From the NCBI RefSeq assembly GCF_013394855.1, contig NZ_JABMLK010000002.1, positions 558,001 to 622,000 on the forward strand: 64,000 nucleotides of DNA, read 5' to 3'. Shown here piece by piece: positions 30,266 to 39,430 of this stretch; position 1 is the first letter of the stretch, and the number at the start of each line of letters is the position of its first letter. The stretch comes from Limnobaculum xujianqingii (GTDB taxonomy: Bacteria > Pseudomonadota > Gammaproteobacteria > Enterobacterales > Enterobacteriaceae). Under the pieces are notes generated by a model. The model was not told where the DNA came from. It did no database searches and saw nothing but the letters and a program-made list of their open reading frames with translations. A program made the translations under genes and the position numbers.

Positions 30266-30923
30266 AATTAACGATCCCTTCTATGTCAGGAATTAACGGA
30301 CTATTCACTTCATCAATACTGGCGTGAATAGAATGGAGATTTGGATAAGGCTCACTACCTTGACCGCCGTACCGGGTAAATAAATAATCCGGATGATTGA
30401 CCATCTCTTCAGGTGGCCGTGTTGGCGGTGGAATATCAGGATAACGCCCGGCATCTAACGCCAACTCTATCCAGTGGGTATCAAACTCACAGGCAAAAAC
30501 TGAAATAGCCTGATGCTCCAGTGCGGTGTTAAACAGGGTGCGGACTCTCCCTGGCATCAGGGCATCAATTGATAACCCTAAATCCTGCCCGGACAGCAGC
30601 CGGCGAACGGCGTAAACCAGATTGTTCGTACCGACCTCTGTCGAGTGAGCGCCACCGTGTCGGGACGCTTCCTCCCCGCGAACGTTGGTATCACCGACCA
30701 TCACCACAAAACGACCATGCGCCCGGTACTTCCGCCTGGTTGTGTTGACGGGCTCGGTTTTCTGGATCCCCCCAAAGGTGACCCAGGCACCCGGTAACAC
30801 CCGGACAACTTCAGCCAGACCCGCATCCAGTTCGCCACCGTAGCTCTGAACGCCATCGACCATGCGCCCCATGCCTTTGGTGAGACGCGCAATGATGGCG
30901 TTCTCAATCTGCGTGATGATCAA
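30249..30923 (-). CDS. Mu gp37 family protein (DUF1834)
   Basis: 224 residues, probable head-tail or tail-terminator component. The N-terminus IITQIENAIIARLTKGMG ... and AHGRFVVMVGDTNVRGEEASRHG are family regions. The ATG overlaps the end of gp36. Confidence 0.82.
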   Translation of the reverse strand: MIITQIENAIIARLTKGMGRMVDGVQSYGGELDAGLAEVVRVLPGAWVTFGGIQKTEPVNTTRRKYRAHGRFVVMVGDTNVRGEEASRHGGAHSTEVGTNNLVYAVRRLLSGQDLGLSIDALMPGRVRTLFNTALEHQAISVFACEFDTHWIELALDAGRYPDIPPPTRPPEEMVNHPDYLFTRYGGQGSEPYPNLHSIHASIDEVNSPLIPDIEGIVNYDPDH

Positions 30924-31355
30924 AATGCACCCCCGTGAGTTTTATCTCGGCCAAACTGACGGCCACCCGAGACGAATCGAGCAGCGTTATTGGTTCGGGC
31001 GGAACCGGCTTCACCCGGCCCGAGACGAATAACACCTGACGCCACCTTCTCCAGATACCGAATGGCATCTTCGTAACGCAGACGAATATCATCCGTGAGC
31101 TGAACACCACCGGAACCACACAACTTGTAGCGGGCAATATCACAGCAACGGTCACGTAACGCTTCAGGCACAATCGACGGTGTCAGCGGCAGTGCATAAC
31201 GCCCCCCCGATATAGCTGTCGATTTCCGAGGCCGCACGGGCCAGAGATTTACCCACAACCACCAGGTCAATTTCACCGCGCCGGTCACGGTCAGTGAGCT
31301 TAATCAGCTCAGCCTGGCCGAACACGTCCTGCATATCCTGAAGCGTCGCGTACAT
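30920..31355 (-). pseudogene. Mu gp36 family protein (DUF1320), frameshifted at a G7 run
   Basis: Head-tail connector-type protein. The frame from ATG 31355 reads MYATLQDMQDVFGQAEL ... ASEIDSYIGG and then leaves register to end at 31164. The rest (RYALPLTPSIVPEALRDRCCDIARYKL ... FGRDKTHGGAF) is in the next frame down to 30920. The break is at seven G on the minus strand (31202-31208 as C7). Six G would join the halves into a normal 144-residue protein. Either a real inactivating slip or a homopolymer error. Confidence 0.85.
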
Positions 31356-31771
31356 TACTTACCCTTACTTGGTTTGGTCGGGGTGTCGCTGATGGCACCG
31401 GCGGTGGTATCAGTCGCCACGCTGTCAGCACTCAGGTAGTCACTGAGTTGATCGAACTGGGCCTTTAGCTGGTCATACTTCGCTACTTCAGACGCCAGCT
31501 TCTGGTCGAACTCCGCTGCCAACGTCGCTTTTTCTTGCGCCAGGCGACCCGCAAACAACGCTTCAAAACGGGCCCGCTCGTCATTGACGGCATCAGCAAT
31601 AACAGCGGCGGTATCCGGCAGGAACTGCACGATCAATTGTGGTTCCGCCTTCAGCACATCAAGTTGATCCGCCGTAAAGTGGCCAGCCGCGTAGTCGACC
31701 GGTGTATCCGGGTGAGATATCCCGCAACGGTTAAACCCGTTGCGTTTTGCAGTGATACGAATTTTCATCAT
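31355..31771 (-). CDS. Mu gp35-like protein (HI1506-type)
   Basis: 138 residues. The N-terminal ~55 residues (KIRITAKRNGFNRCGISHPDTPVDYAAGHFTADQLDVLKAEPQLIV) are the conserved HI1506 domain. The rest is an Ala/Gln-rich coiled coil with a Thr-rich end. Lies between the major head protein and gp36, as in Mu. Role unknown. Confidence 0.8.
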   Translation of the reverse strand: MMKIRITAKRNGFNRCGISHPDTPVDYAAGHFTADQLDVLKAEPQLIVQFLPDTAAVIADAVNDERARFEALFAGRLAQEKATLAAEFDQKLASEVAKYDQLKAQFDQLSDYLSADSVATDTTAGAISDTPTKPSKGK

Positions 31772-32676
31772 GCCTCCGTCCCGGTTGATCCATAACCCAT
31801 CTGCCAGAAGCCATAACCTGACTGGCCGCGCGCTTCCACACCAAACTTGTATTCCGCCTTCATAAAGACGTCGTCGGAATCCATATTGGTCTGAGACACA
31901 AACTCAGGGGCTTCACGCTCCTGGAAGATGAATGGCTTGATGATTTGATTGGTATCAAACAAGAACCATTCTGTATCGGATTCCAGCTCATCCACCACCA
32001 TCAGTTCGGCAGTACCCTTGTAGATATTTTTGGTGCCATCAGCGAACTTCTCTGACTCCAGCAGCATACGGGCTTCATCTTCCAGCGCCGGCGGCACCAC
32101 CAACAGGTTAGGTTTAATTTTTAGCGGTGCGCCTTCTTCGTCCTTGAACTTGCGCATAGCGGTACGGGCTAAACCATAACTGCCCTGAGCCTTGGCGAGC
32201 GTCGCGGCGGACAGTTGCTTCTTGCCTGTATTGGACACAAACAGACTACCGACCGGATGATCCGTATCAAAGTACGGTTGACCGTCATAACACAGGTTGG
32301 TGAAACCACCGTGAAGCAGCGCAAAGACCAAATCACCGGGCCACTCTTTGGCAGACCGCCCGATACTTTCGGCCGATACGCGATAGCCGGCTAACTGATT
32401 GTCTTTGATGTGGTTGCGCTTAATGGCGACCGTAGCCTCAAAGTCTTCATTGACCAGGGTGTACTTGAACGCCCCGAGTGCTTTGACGGCCTTTTCACCA
32501 ATCCACTTGCGCAGTTTCGGGAAGCGATCCAACCACCAGTAATGCTCCTCACTGGTCGTGGAGGTGACTTTCATGGCCAGCTTTTCCCAGTCGCTGTCCG
32601 TCTCTTTGAACGCCTTTTGGAACAGAGTTCGCAGGTTGACGTAAATACCTTTAACGGTTGCTAAATTAATAATCAC
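31768..32676 (-). CDS. Major head subunit (Mu gp34 / gpT)
   Basis: Capsid protein, 302 residues from GTG 32676, close to Mu gpT. The GTG start is chosen because AAGGGA lies upstream and the protein then begins VIINLATVKGIYVNLRTLFQKAF as in the family. The longer frame overlaps the previous gene. KPNLLVVPPALEDEARMLLESE and the C-terminal EARGQSGYGFWQMGYGS are typical. Confidence 0.92.
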   Translation of the reverse strand: MIINLATVKGIYVNLRTLFQKAFKETDSDWEKLAMKVTSTTSEEHYWWLDRFPKLRKWIGEKAVKALGAFKYTLVNEDFEATVAIKRNHIKDNQLAGYRVSAESIGRSAKEWPGDLVFALLHGGFTNLCYDGQPYFDTDHPVGSLFVSNTGKKQLSAATLAKAQGSYGLARTAMRKFKDEEGAPLKIKPNLLVVPPALEDEARMLLESEKFADGTKNIYKGTAELMVVDELESDTEWFLFDTNQIIKPFIFQEREAPEFVSQTNMDSDDVFMKAEYKFGVEARGQSGYGFWQMGYGSTGTEA

Positions 32677-32689
32677 AGTGGATCCCTTA

Positions 32690-33070
32690 CTAAATGAATA
32701 CCCAGACGCCATCAGCGTCGATAAACAAAACGGTGCCGGCAACAACATCACCAACGGCGGCAACAGACTGGCTGTCAGCGATATAACAGGGCTTACCGAC
32801 CAGCGCTTGTGTCACGGGTGATGCACCATTATTACTGAAGGAAAAGGCCTTACCTTTGCGCACCAGAATAGACTGGTCACCGTCACTGCCGGTGCTGTTA
32901 TCCACAAACTCGGTGGCCATTCCCAGCGATGTCAGACCGGTGGCATTGCTGCCCATGACGGCATAGCCGCGGGCATTAGCGCACACCATATGCCCAGCAT
33001 GGATGCGGGCGGCGGCGGCCATCAGAACGCCGAAGAGCGCGCCATCGCGATACGGGGTTTTACGATCCAT
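32690..33070 (-). CDS. Probable capsid decoration protein (DUF2190-like)
   Basis: 126 residues. YRDGALFGVLMAAAARIHAGHMVCANARGYAV and the C-terminal beta-rich AVGDVVAGTVLFIDADGVWVFI fit small cement proteins encoded between protease/scaffold and major capsid genes. The family call is from pattern and position only. Confidence 0.65.
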   Translation of the reverse strand: MDRKTPYRDGALFGVLMAAAARIHAGHMVCANARGYAVMGSNATGLTSLGMATEFVDNSTGSDGDQSILVRKGKAFSFSNNGASPVTQALVGKPCYIADSQSVAAVGDVVAGTVLFIDADGVWVFI

Positions 33071-34161
33071 TAATTCTCCTCCTTCAGATTGGCGGCAACT
33101 TCACTCGGGTCTGTACCCATGATGGAACAGACTGCTAAGGTCTCGGCATCCAGGCCGTGGGTTTTGTCTTCCGGTAAGGGGGGTTCATTCCCGAGGGTCT
33201 GAGTACGGCCCAGTGCCGCAATCGGTTGGGCTGACTCAAGATACGTGGTCAATAAAGCCGGGTTGGTCTTACCCAACTGGCTCGCCCAATCTTTCTGCGC
33301 GGGCATTAAACGGCCATCAGACAACGCAGCCATAATGGTTTCGTCCAGCTTTTCAGCCTGACGCTCAGCCGTGAGTGCGGCGACCTGGTGTTGCAGCGCA
33401 ATAAGCTGCTCCAACGGCACCATGTTGTTGGTGTTGAAGGCACTTAATGACGCAACTGATGCCGATAAAGTGGCAATTTGTTGGTCGTTGTCGGTCAGTA
33501 TCTGCAATAAATTGACACTGGCAGCGGCAGTCCCTACGCCGCCAGAAAGGCGGTCGATCACTTTTTGCAACTCGGCTATCACTTCTTCTGCCGTTGAGGT
33601 AATGGGCAGGTTTAGCATCCAGCGGAGATTTTGAAGAAAGTCTTCCATCTGAGAGTTCTCTGTGTGGGTGGTGGATAACGAGACGAGATAAGAAGCGGCC
33701 GCAAGCATGACCTCATCCATACCGTCTAGGGCTGGGGTGTTGGTGAGGGCAGCGTGTAAAACTTCAATCACACGCCCGTTTTTGTCATACAGAAATACGG
33801 CTGAAATGTAGCGGTATTCCTTTGCAGCAATCATCGTCGCTGCGTTCTCTGTCCACCGGACGTCGGTGGCAAACAGACCTGTTTCGTCATCCCACTCCAT
33901 CTGCTTAAACCAGCCAGAGGCCGGTGCGGGTTGACCATTTTTAGCGGACTTTAATGTCTGGTGTTCGTAGTCGATAGCCAGATCATTGGTTTTTCCTGCT
34001 GCTCTGGCGATAACGGATGCGGCAATATCCGCATCAATAAACCAACCATCACACTCAAAAGGGCGACCGTCAGTAGCGCGAAAGTGACCGGCCGGAAGCA
34101 ACTGGATTCGATTGCCGGTATGAGAGAGTTCAAATGAGAGCGTGGCGATTTTTAGTTTCAT
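33070..34161 (-). CDS. Head protease/scaffold (Mu gp32, gpI)
   Basis: 363 residues. The N-terminal half is the Mu I protease domain (PAGHFRATDGRPFECDGWFIDADIAASVIARAAGKTNDLAIDYEHQTLKS ... EYRYISAVFLYDKNGRVIEV). The C-terminal half is a coiled-coil scaffold around residues 180-290. In Mu the scaffold Z is also made from an internal start of I, and a Met run near residue 171 (SQMEDFLQNLRWMLNLP) could serve. First gene after promoter box copy 2. Confidence 0.88.
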   Translation of the reverse strand: MKLKIATLSFELSHTGNRIQLLPAGHFRATDGRPFECDGWFIDADIAASVIARAAGKTNDLAIDYEHQTLKSAKNGQPAPASGWFKQMEWDDETGLFATDVRWTENAATMIAAKEYRYISAVFLYDKNGRVIEVLHAALTNTPALDGMDEVMLAAASYLVSLSTTHTENSQMEDFLQNLRWMLNLPITSTAEEVIAELQKVIDRLSGGVGTAAASVNLLQILTDNDQQIATLSASVASLSAFNTNNMVPLEQLIALQHQVAALTAERQAEKLDETIMAALSDGRLMPAQKDWASQLGKTNPALLTTYLESAQPIAALGRTQTLGNEPPLPEDKTHGLDAETLAVCSIMGTDPSEVAANLKEEN

Positions 34162-34162
34162 G

Positions 34163-34228
34163 CCGCCATGATGGCAGCGAATATTTTGGACAGAGAGATG
34201 ATGGGGTTCAGTGGGTTAACGCTGGGGT
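34163..34228 (-). promoter_or_regulatory. Candidate late promoter with activator box (copy 2)
   Basis: Minus-strand AACCCACTGAACCC at 34204-34217, then CATCATCTCTCT and a possible -10 CAAAATATTC. The box ends 42 bases before the gp32 ATG. In Mu a late promoter (PI) occupies this position. Confidence 0.65.
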
Positions 34229-34288
34229 AAATGGGCTAAAATTATCCTGCACGGGAAACTGAGATTTTGCAACTGCTATGCAATAGCG

Positions 34289-34316
34289 TTTAAACCCCGT
34301 TTAAAAATGATTTAAA
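34289..34316. repeat. Phased TTTAAA triplet, site 1
   Basis: TTTAAA at 34289, 34300 and 34311, exactly 11 bases apart. It lies in a 233-base noncoding gap between the gpG and gpI homologues, about 1 kb from the prophage midpoint. The same design is at 46832 and 52392. Confidence 0.85.
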
Positions 34317-34363
34317 TCGACGATAGAGGAAATCATCATGTAGGTTATAACAAACATCTCATG

Positions 34364-34400
34364 AACGCCCTGAGCACCTTACAGGGCGTTTTCTTTATTT
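34364..34400 (+). terminator. Intrinsic terminator-like hairpin in the gp31-gp32 gap
   Basis: AACGCCCTG / CAGGGCGTT, 9-base stem and 9-base loop, followed on the plus strand by TTCTTTATTT. The T-rich side favours plus-strand transcripts, although the neighbouring genes are on the minus strand. It could still close the gp31 transcript as a plain hairpin. Confidence 0.55.
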
Positions 34401-34913
34401 GATTATTTTAACCAAATACTCACTTACTGCATGTTCGATCTCATTGATATCATCATTGCTTAATGTCAGGAATGGACGAGCGGGCATCGTCACCTGATGC
34501 GCACCGATATTCGCTGTTTGGGAAAAGTTGGATTTAGATTTGCGGACAAACCGGCGACCGACTGACCCATCTTTATTCTGTTTAAAATACAATGACTGAG
34601 TGCGTGCCTTCTTTTTAATGACGCCACCGAAGTGGTGGATAGCAGCATATTTACTGTTGGTGCCCACAACAGCATTATCATTATCACTGAAGGCTGTGTT
34701 ACTGGCAGCTAATCGGCCTTTGTCCTGCAACACCTTGCCATCTCGCTTTATCCCTAACCATTTAGGCCGGCCTTCCTGAGCAAAGTTCTCTTCAACCGCA
34801 TCCGCCATAATACCGGCAATATCACGCATCAGCGGTTCCCTGTGCTGGATTTTATCCACCAGGGCAGTCAATTGATTTTCTAATTCCGCACTGTCGATTT
34901 TGATATCAATCAT
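34395..34913 (-). CDS. Virion morphogenesis protein (Mu gp31 / gpG)
   Basis: Tail-completion/head morphogenesis protein, 172 residues from ATG 34913 (MIDIKIDSAELENQL). DIAGIMADAVEENFAQEGRPKWLG, KYAAIHHFGGVI and the C-terminal MPARPFLTLSNDDINEIEHAVSEYL are family hallmarks. The longer frame to 34985 lies inside gp30. Overlaps gp30 by eight bases. Confidence 0.9.
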   Translation of the reverse strand: MIDIKIDSAELENQLTALVDKIQHREPLMRDIAGIMADAVEENFAQEGRPKWLGIKRDGKVLQDKGRLAASNTAFSDNDNAVVGTNSKYAAIHHFGGVIKKKARTQSLYFKQNKDGSVGRRFVRKSKSNFSQTANIGAHQVTMPARPFLTLSNDDINEIEHAVSEYLVKIIK

Positions 34914-36231
34914 CCAGTCTTCCCCACAAAAGCTGATAACGCGAGGTATCGCCCAGGTTATCATCTGGGGTAAGGACGCGGGCACCCGTCACTTGGTTAG
35001 TCTTCATTTTGCCCCCAGTTCCTGCAACGGGAACATCCATCGTCATCGCGATAACCTGCTCTTCGGACTTCAGTACGTAGACCAGGGCGGGATTATCTTT
35101 CTGGATATCACGAAGAATAGCCGTCGGGTGGTAAAGGTGCTCCGGGAGCTGCTGCAAGAACGTCTTCGGTAATAGACTACCGGCGGTGTTAGGCAAGCTC
35201 TTTAATAGATGGTTATCCGTCAACGTGATAACGGCAGACTGTGGGGCTATGCCGGACTCAGACAATCGATTAATGACCTCAGGCGGTAATGCGCCAACGT
35301 GACGCTGCGCGCCCCGAACTTGCTGATTCAATAACACATTATTCACAAAGGTATTAATGTCTTTTGATAGTGCATTTAACACCGGTGTATGGCTGAGCGT
35401 TTGCTGTACCGCCTGTGAGGCCAGTGATGTAGACGCCACCGCGGAACGGTCTAGCAGATGCTGACCCAACGATGACAGGTAACCTTGTCCCGGATTGTGA
35501 CCAAACCCCGCATCCGGTGTATACAATTGCCCATTAATCGGATTCTTAAAGGCTGTGACCGTACGAGTCTCACCATTGCCCCAGGCTTGCTCAACCTCGA
35601 CCAGTCGCCCCTCACTGGTGTGAACGGTCAAATCGTGTCGTTCAACGTCTCGCGCTGAACGCGCACGAACCCGGCAACGGCAACGATAACCATCGGGTGG
35701 ATAGAGGGTGGCCCAGATAGGATCATCAATATGGGCGATAAACCCATTTAATGCCAGATGAGCTGGACGGGTACGGCTGTCAGCAATCGCAACACGTTCA
35801 AGGTAGGGGCGACTTTCGGCATTAGCCCGCTGTTCCTGATAGCGCCCGGCATTATAAGCCGCCTGCATATTGGTTTGAAAAATGGTCTCCAGACGTCGAG
35901 GCGTTAGCTGTTTTCCCTGTAACACCCCATCCGCATCAGCGACCAACCCTTTACCCATCCAGCCTTTTTGCTCCAGCGTAGGTATCAGGTTCTTTTGAAA
36001 ATCCGCCAGTGTGCCGCCATCCTTGAGGCTCACCGATAGCGCTTTGCGGATATCTTCCAGCACATCTTGCTTGAGTACGCCAGCCACCGTAAAGGCGTTA
36101 GCATGGGCGCTGGCCTCAACGTCATGCCAGTTAAACCCAAAGGTATATCCCTTAGACTCAAAATAAGCGATAGCTTCATCAGGTGGCAAGCCAATCGCAT
36201 GGCGCAGATCAACCGAGTTATTCGCTGGCAT
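34906..36231 (-). CDS. MuF head protein with C-terminal toxin-like domain (Mu gp30)
   Basis: 441 residues. The N-terminal ~250 residues are the phage MuF minor-head domain: SLKDGGTLADFQKNLIPTLEQKGW, TIFQTNMQAAYNAGRYQ, then FIAHIDDPIWATLYPPDGYRCRCRVRA with the typical Cys pair. After a linker, residues ~300-441 (PPEVINRLSESGIAPQSAVITLTDNHLLKSL ... YHPTAILRDIQKDNPALVYVLKSEEQVIAMTMDVP) have the pattern of the barnase/EndoU/colicin/RelE-like nuclease domains found on MuF proteins. The nuclease assignment is pattern-based. A protein packed in the head could deliver such a domain into the new host. Confidence 0.8.
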   Translation of the reverse strand: MPANNSVDLRHAIGLPPDEAIAYFESKGYTFGFNWHDVEASAHANAFTVAGVLKQDVLEDIRKALSVSLKDGGTLADFQKNLIPTLEQKGWMGKGLVADADGVLQGKQLTPRRLETIFQTNMQAAYNAGRYQEQRANAESRPYLERVAIADSRTRPAHLALNGFIAHIDDPIWATLYPPDGYRCRCRVRARSARDVERHDLTVHTSEGRLVEVEQAWGNGETRTVTAFKNPINGQLYTPDAGFGHNPGQGYLSSLGQHLLDRSAVASTSLASQAVQQTLSHTPVLNALSKDINTFVNNVLLNQQVRGAQRHVGALPPEVINRLSESGIAPQSAVITLTDNHLLKSLPNTAGSLLPKTFLQQLPEHLYHPTAILRDIQKDNPALVYVLKSEEQVIAMTMDVPVAGTGGKMKTNQVTGARVLTPDDNLGDTSRYQLLWGRLDD

Positions 36232-37792
36232 TGAGCCGGCCCCAGATATCAGCGACGAACTGCGCTTGGGTTAAAATCTGGATAAGCTCGCCATCATCCA
36301 GCGCAGGGTAACTGGCGGCGATAATATCCAACGCCTCATCGGGGGACTGGCCTTGCTGTAACGCAGCAATCACCGGCGATAACAGCTTGGATATGGCTTG
36401 ATTAATCACGTCTGGAATATCGGGCGCATTATCTAAGGCGACCTGAGCGGGGTCGATAAGCCCATCCTGAGTGTGACTGAGGGCGGCGAACGACCGGTAA
36501 GGTGACTGTGACAGTAGCGCCGGCGTTAACGGCGCGATCCGTTTGAGAACGGGCTCATTACTCTTCGGCTCCGGAATAGCCAGCTTCTTATGCACCCAAG
36601 AAACAGGGATAGTTTCCATACCCGCTTCAACTAACTTCGCAATCCCTTCCGCAAACGTAGTCAGGTCGGCAATCTCACGGACATCAAAGACCAATCGAGG
36701 CAGCCGGCGCGAGTTAAAATCCTGATAGCCATTGAGCTGACACAGCATCTGGATAAGCTGGCGGAATAAACCCTCTAGTTGGCGGGCGTCCGCAACGGTC
36801 AGGTCGTGCCGGACTTCGTTATGCACATTGCCCAGCGCGTTCGTGCTGCTTTTTCCGTCCGCCTGGGAGGTGAGCGTCGCCCCAAGAATGACCTTCGACA
36901 CGGTTCGCTCACACCAATCAATCATCACCTGATAATTGTTGGCCTGACCTTCGGCCGCTGACTGAAAGTCGATGGTTGTTCCTTCCGGAATGATGCCGGC
37001 CGCATCATGGCCCAGCATCACTAACGCCTCAAGTAAGGTGTCTTTCTCTTCTTGCGTCGCGCCCTGAAGATAGGTGCCGACTCGGGCAGGTAATCCGTAG
37101 ATCTCCAGAAACTCAGCCAGGTCACGCAAGGCAAAGTTCTTGAACAGGTACGGCCAGGCTAACACGCGAACCAGCCCAGACTCAGCAATAAACCCTGACT
37201 TCGCATTATGCTGATGAACCAACCAACCGAATGGCCAGAGCGGCGCACCCTCAAGGGAACCATCATTGAGTAACAACGTATCTTTTTGCCCTGGCGTCGT
37301 ACGAAACCAAGACTGAGGTCGAGGGATGATCGCCTTAGGCAGCCATTCGTTCTGGTAGAACTCCCACTCGATCTCCTGAGCGGAGAAACCGTGGCCAATC
37401 GCATCCAGCGCATTAAGGATAATATCCTCAAAATCCGGCAGTGCCTCAAACCACTGGGCCACTTTAGCCGCCAGCGCCTTTTCTTCTGCCGTTGAATTTT
37501 TTGGCGGCTCAATGCTCCAGTCGAGCTTGAGCAGGGCATTCTTGCGCTTTTGCATTTCGGCAAAGATATGGCCATCACGCTCTTGCATATCGTTAAAAAG
37601 GCTGGCTTGCGCGGATAAATCCCCTTGCTCGGCCGCTTCCAGAATGCGGGGGAGCTTTTGGATCGACAATCCCTTTGACGGGTGCTCAGCAAAGGTACGC
37701 TTTAGGCTGCTGACCTCAGCAGTCTGTGATTTCTTTAATTCTTTTTTCGTGAATGGACGGCCATTGGCGTCCACTATTTTAGAGGCAGTCAT
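36218..37792 (-). CDS. Portal protein (Mu gp29, DUF935)
   Basis: Dodecameric DNA gate of the head, 524 residues. LPRILEAAEQGDLSAQASLFNDMQERDGHIFAEMQKRKNALLKLDWSIEPP is the family N-terminus. VILGATLTSQADGKSSTNALGNVHNEVRHDL is a conserved middle region. The ATG lies just after the terminase stop. Confidence 0.93.
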   Translation of the reverse strand: MTASKIVDANGRPFTKKELKKSQTAEVSSLKRTFAEHPSKGLSIQKLPRILEAAEQGDLSAQASLFNDMQERDGHIFAEMQKRKNALLKLDWSIEPPKNSTAEEKALAAKVAQWFEALPDFEDIILNALDAIGHGFSAQEIEWEFYQNEWLPKAIIPRPQSWFRTTPGQKDTLLLNDGSLEGAPLWPFGWLVHQHNAKSGFIAESGLVRVLAWPYLFKNFALRDLAEFLEIYGLPARVGTYLQGATQEEKDTLLEALVMLGHDAAGIIPEGTTIDFQSAAEGQANNYQVMIDWCERTVSKVILGATLTSQADGKSSTNALGNVHNEVRHDLTVADARQLEGLFRQLIQMLCQLNGYQDFNSRRLPRLVFDVREIADLTTFAEGIAKLVEAGMETIPVSWVHKKLAIPEPKSNEPVLKRIAPLTPALLSQSPYRSFAALSHTQDGLIDPAQVALDNAPDIPDVINQAISKLLSPVIAALQQGQSPDEALDIIAASYPALDDGELIQILTQAQFVADIWGRLNASE

Positions 37793-37795
37793 AAC

Positions 37796-39430
37796 TTACC
37801 ATCCCCCTCGGGAGCCAAAGCGAGCACCGTCATGTCGAGGTACACGCGTAAATTGAAATTTTCCGCCAATGCCAGAGACGGCAGCGGCCCACAGCATATG
37901 CAGGCAGTCGGGGCCATCATCGTGGTCAGCTTTGGGGAAGTGCCGAAGTTGGTCTATCAGGGTTTTCTGGTTAGGATGCAGACGGATCAATCCATTCGCC
38001 ATGTGAGGTTGCAGGGATTCAATTCGCAACAGCTTATCGGTGTGGGGTTGAACGGCCCGCGCCGGCACCGGAATACCCTGAGCCGCCGAACGTTTCACTA
38101 ACTCAGTCCGTAGGAACTCCTGAAACTGGATAGCTTCCACAACCCATAACAGGCAGCGGTAATCCTTTTGAAAGCTGATGATATCTTCAATAATACGGTC
38201 GGGCAGACGCTTACGAATGGAAGCCTCCACCACATCCAGTATGCCGGTGGTGCGGTTGAATCCCCCGACCAGGAGCGCTGACGGGTCACGACCCGCGCCG
38301 GCTTTACCCAGACTGGGGTCACAGGCCCCGAAGAATACCCACTCGGGTAATCGGTTAACCCAAAACGTAATACAGTTGGCGAACGGGGCATCGTCACCGC
38401 TTACCGGGTCATTCTGATATTCACTGTCAAATGTTGCGCTGCCATCCCGAACGCGGATCAACATCAGATCATAGAGAGGTCTCGCGGCCCAACTGACCTT
38501 TGCGCCATCATCCATATCACGACGGTGATGGTGATAGAAGGCCAAGGCTTTATCAACACCGTCATTACGTAACACTTCTTCCCACTCATCCCAAAGTGAC
38601 ATATTCAGTGGCCAGTCAATGATCGCCTTAAAGATCGCCTTATTCCACAGCGGATTTTTCTGTGTTCGGGCAAGGACGGAATCATAGTGCAGGATGGTAC
38701 CGATATAGACGATATCCGTCTTACCGCCAGCGGCCCCCAGTGGCATCACCGTTTTCTTCAGCCAGCTATCGAGCTTATCGCGCTGCTCAGGATTCCTGAC
38801 CTGCTCGTCATTCTCAATATCATCCAGGACAACCAAGTCAGGACGATAAGCACCATGACGCAGACCACGCAATCTCTTATTTGAACCTGCTACAGTGACT
38901 TTAATATCATTGCGGGTGACGATAGTCCCCGCTTGCCAGACACGGCCACCGCCTGCAATCTCAGGAAAATCCATGGCAATACGGGGATTAAATTCAATCT
39001 CGGCCTTGATGGCTTCGAGCATCGGATACGCCTGGTCAATACTGTCCATAATGATGACCGGGTATTTCTTGATACCCCGGATAATGCACCACAGAACAAA
39101 CAATTGACTGACCAGCGTGGACTTCGCCTCGCCTCGGGGTGCCGCGATAGCGTCACTCTGTCCGAGTAACTGGCTGACGATTTCCGGTAATCGGGTAAAT
39201 AGATGGCGATGTAACTCACTTTTATCCTGATGGCGGACATAATGCGGAAAGTACTGATTAACGAAATACTCATAACCGGTCACCGGGTCATTCACCTGGT
39301 GGCGACGTTCCTTAACGGCGACGGGGTCAGGATCAAAACCGACACACTCCGCTTCGATAGTCAAACGCAAGCTGGCCGCATATTCGGCCAAACTCTTTTT
39401 AAACTCGCGGATAGAGAATTTCTTACTCAC
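37796..39430 (-). CDS. Terminase large subunit (Mu gp28)
   Basis: DNA-packaging ATPase and nuclease, 544 residues. Walker A-like APRGEAKSTLVSQLF (about residue 100), Walker B DLVVLDDIENDE, and RNase H-fold nuclease Asp in FFGACDPSLGKAGAGRDPSALLVGG with DGPDCLHMLW near the C-terminus. In Mu packaging starts at the left end and continues into host DNA. Confidence 0.93.
   Translation of the reverse strand: MSKKFSIREFKKSLAEYAASLRLTIEAECVGFDPDPVAVKERRHQVNDPVTGYEYFVNQYFPHYVRHQDKSELHRHLFTRLPEIVSQLLGQSDAIAAPRGEAKSTLVSQLFVLWCIIRGIKKYPVIIMDSIDQAYPMLEAIKAEIEFNPRIAMDFPEIAGGGRVWQAGTIVTRNDIKVTVAGSNKRLRGLRHGAYRPDLVVLDDIENDEQVRNPEQRDKLDSWLKKTVMPLGAAGGKTDIVYIGTILHYDSVLARTQKNPLWNKAIFKAIIDWPLNMSLWDEWEEVLRNDGVDKALAFYHHHRRDMDDGAKVSWAARPLYDLMLIRVRDGSATFDSEYQNDPVSGDDAPFANCITFWVNRLPEWVFFGACDPSLGKAGAGRDPSALLVGGFNRTTGILDVVEASIRKRLPDRIIEDIISFQKDYRCLLWVVEAIQFQEFLRTELVKRSAAQGIPVPARAVQPHTDKLLRIESLQPHMANGLIRLHPNQKTLIDQLRHFPKADHDDGPDCLHMLWAAAVSGIGGKFQFTRVPRHDGARFGSRGGW

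Noticed and set aside
32677..32763. Upstream ATG extension of the major head gene
   Set aside because: Overlaps the decoration gene and gives a Leu/Pro-rich N-terminus foreign to the family; GTG 32676 has a proper ribosome site.
37159..37692. 177-residue frame within the portal gene
   Set aside because: Out-of-frame shadow of the DUF935 portal, Arg/Ser-rich, no family features.
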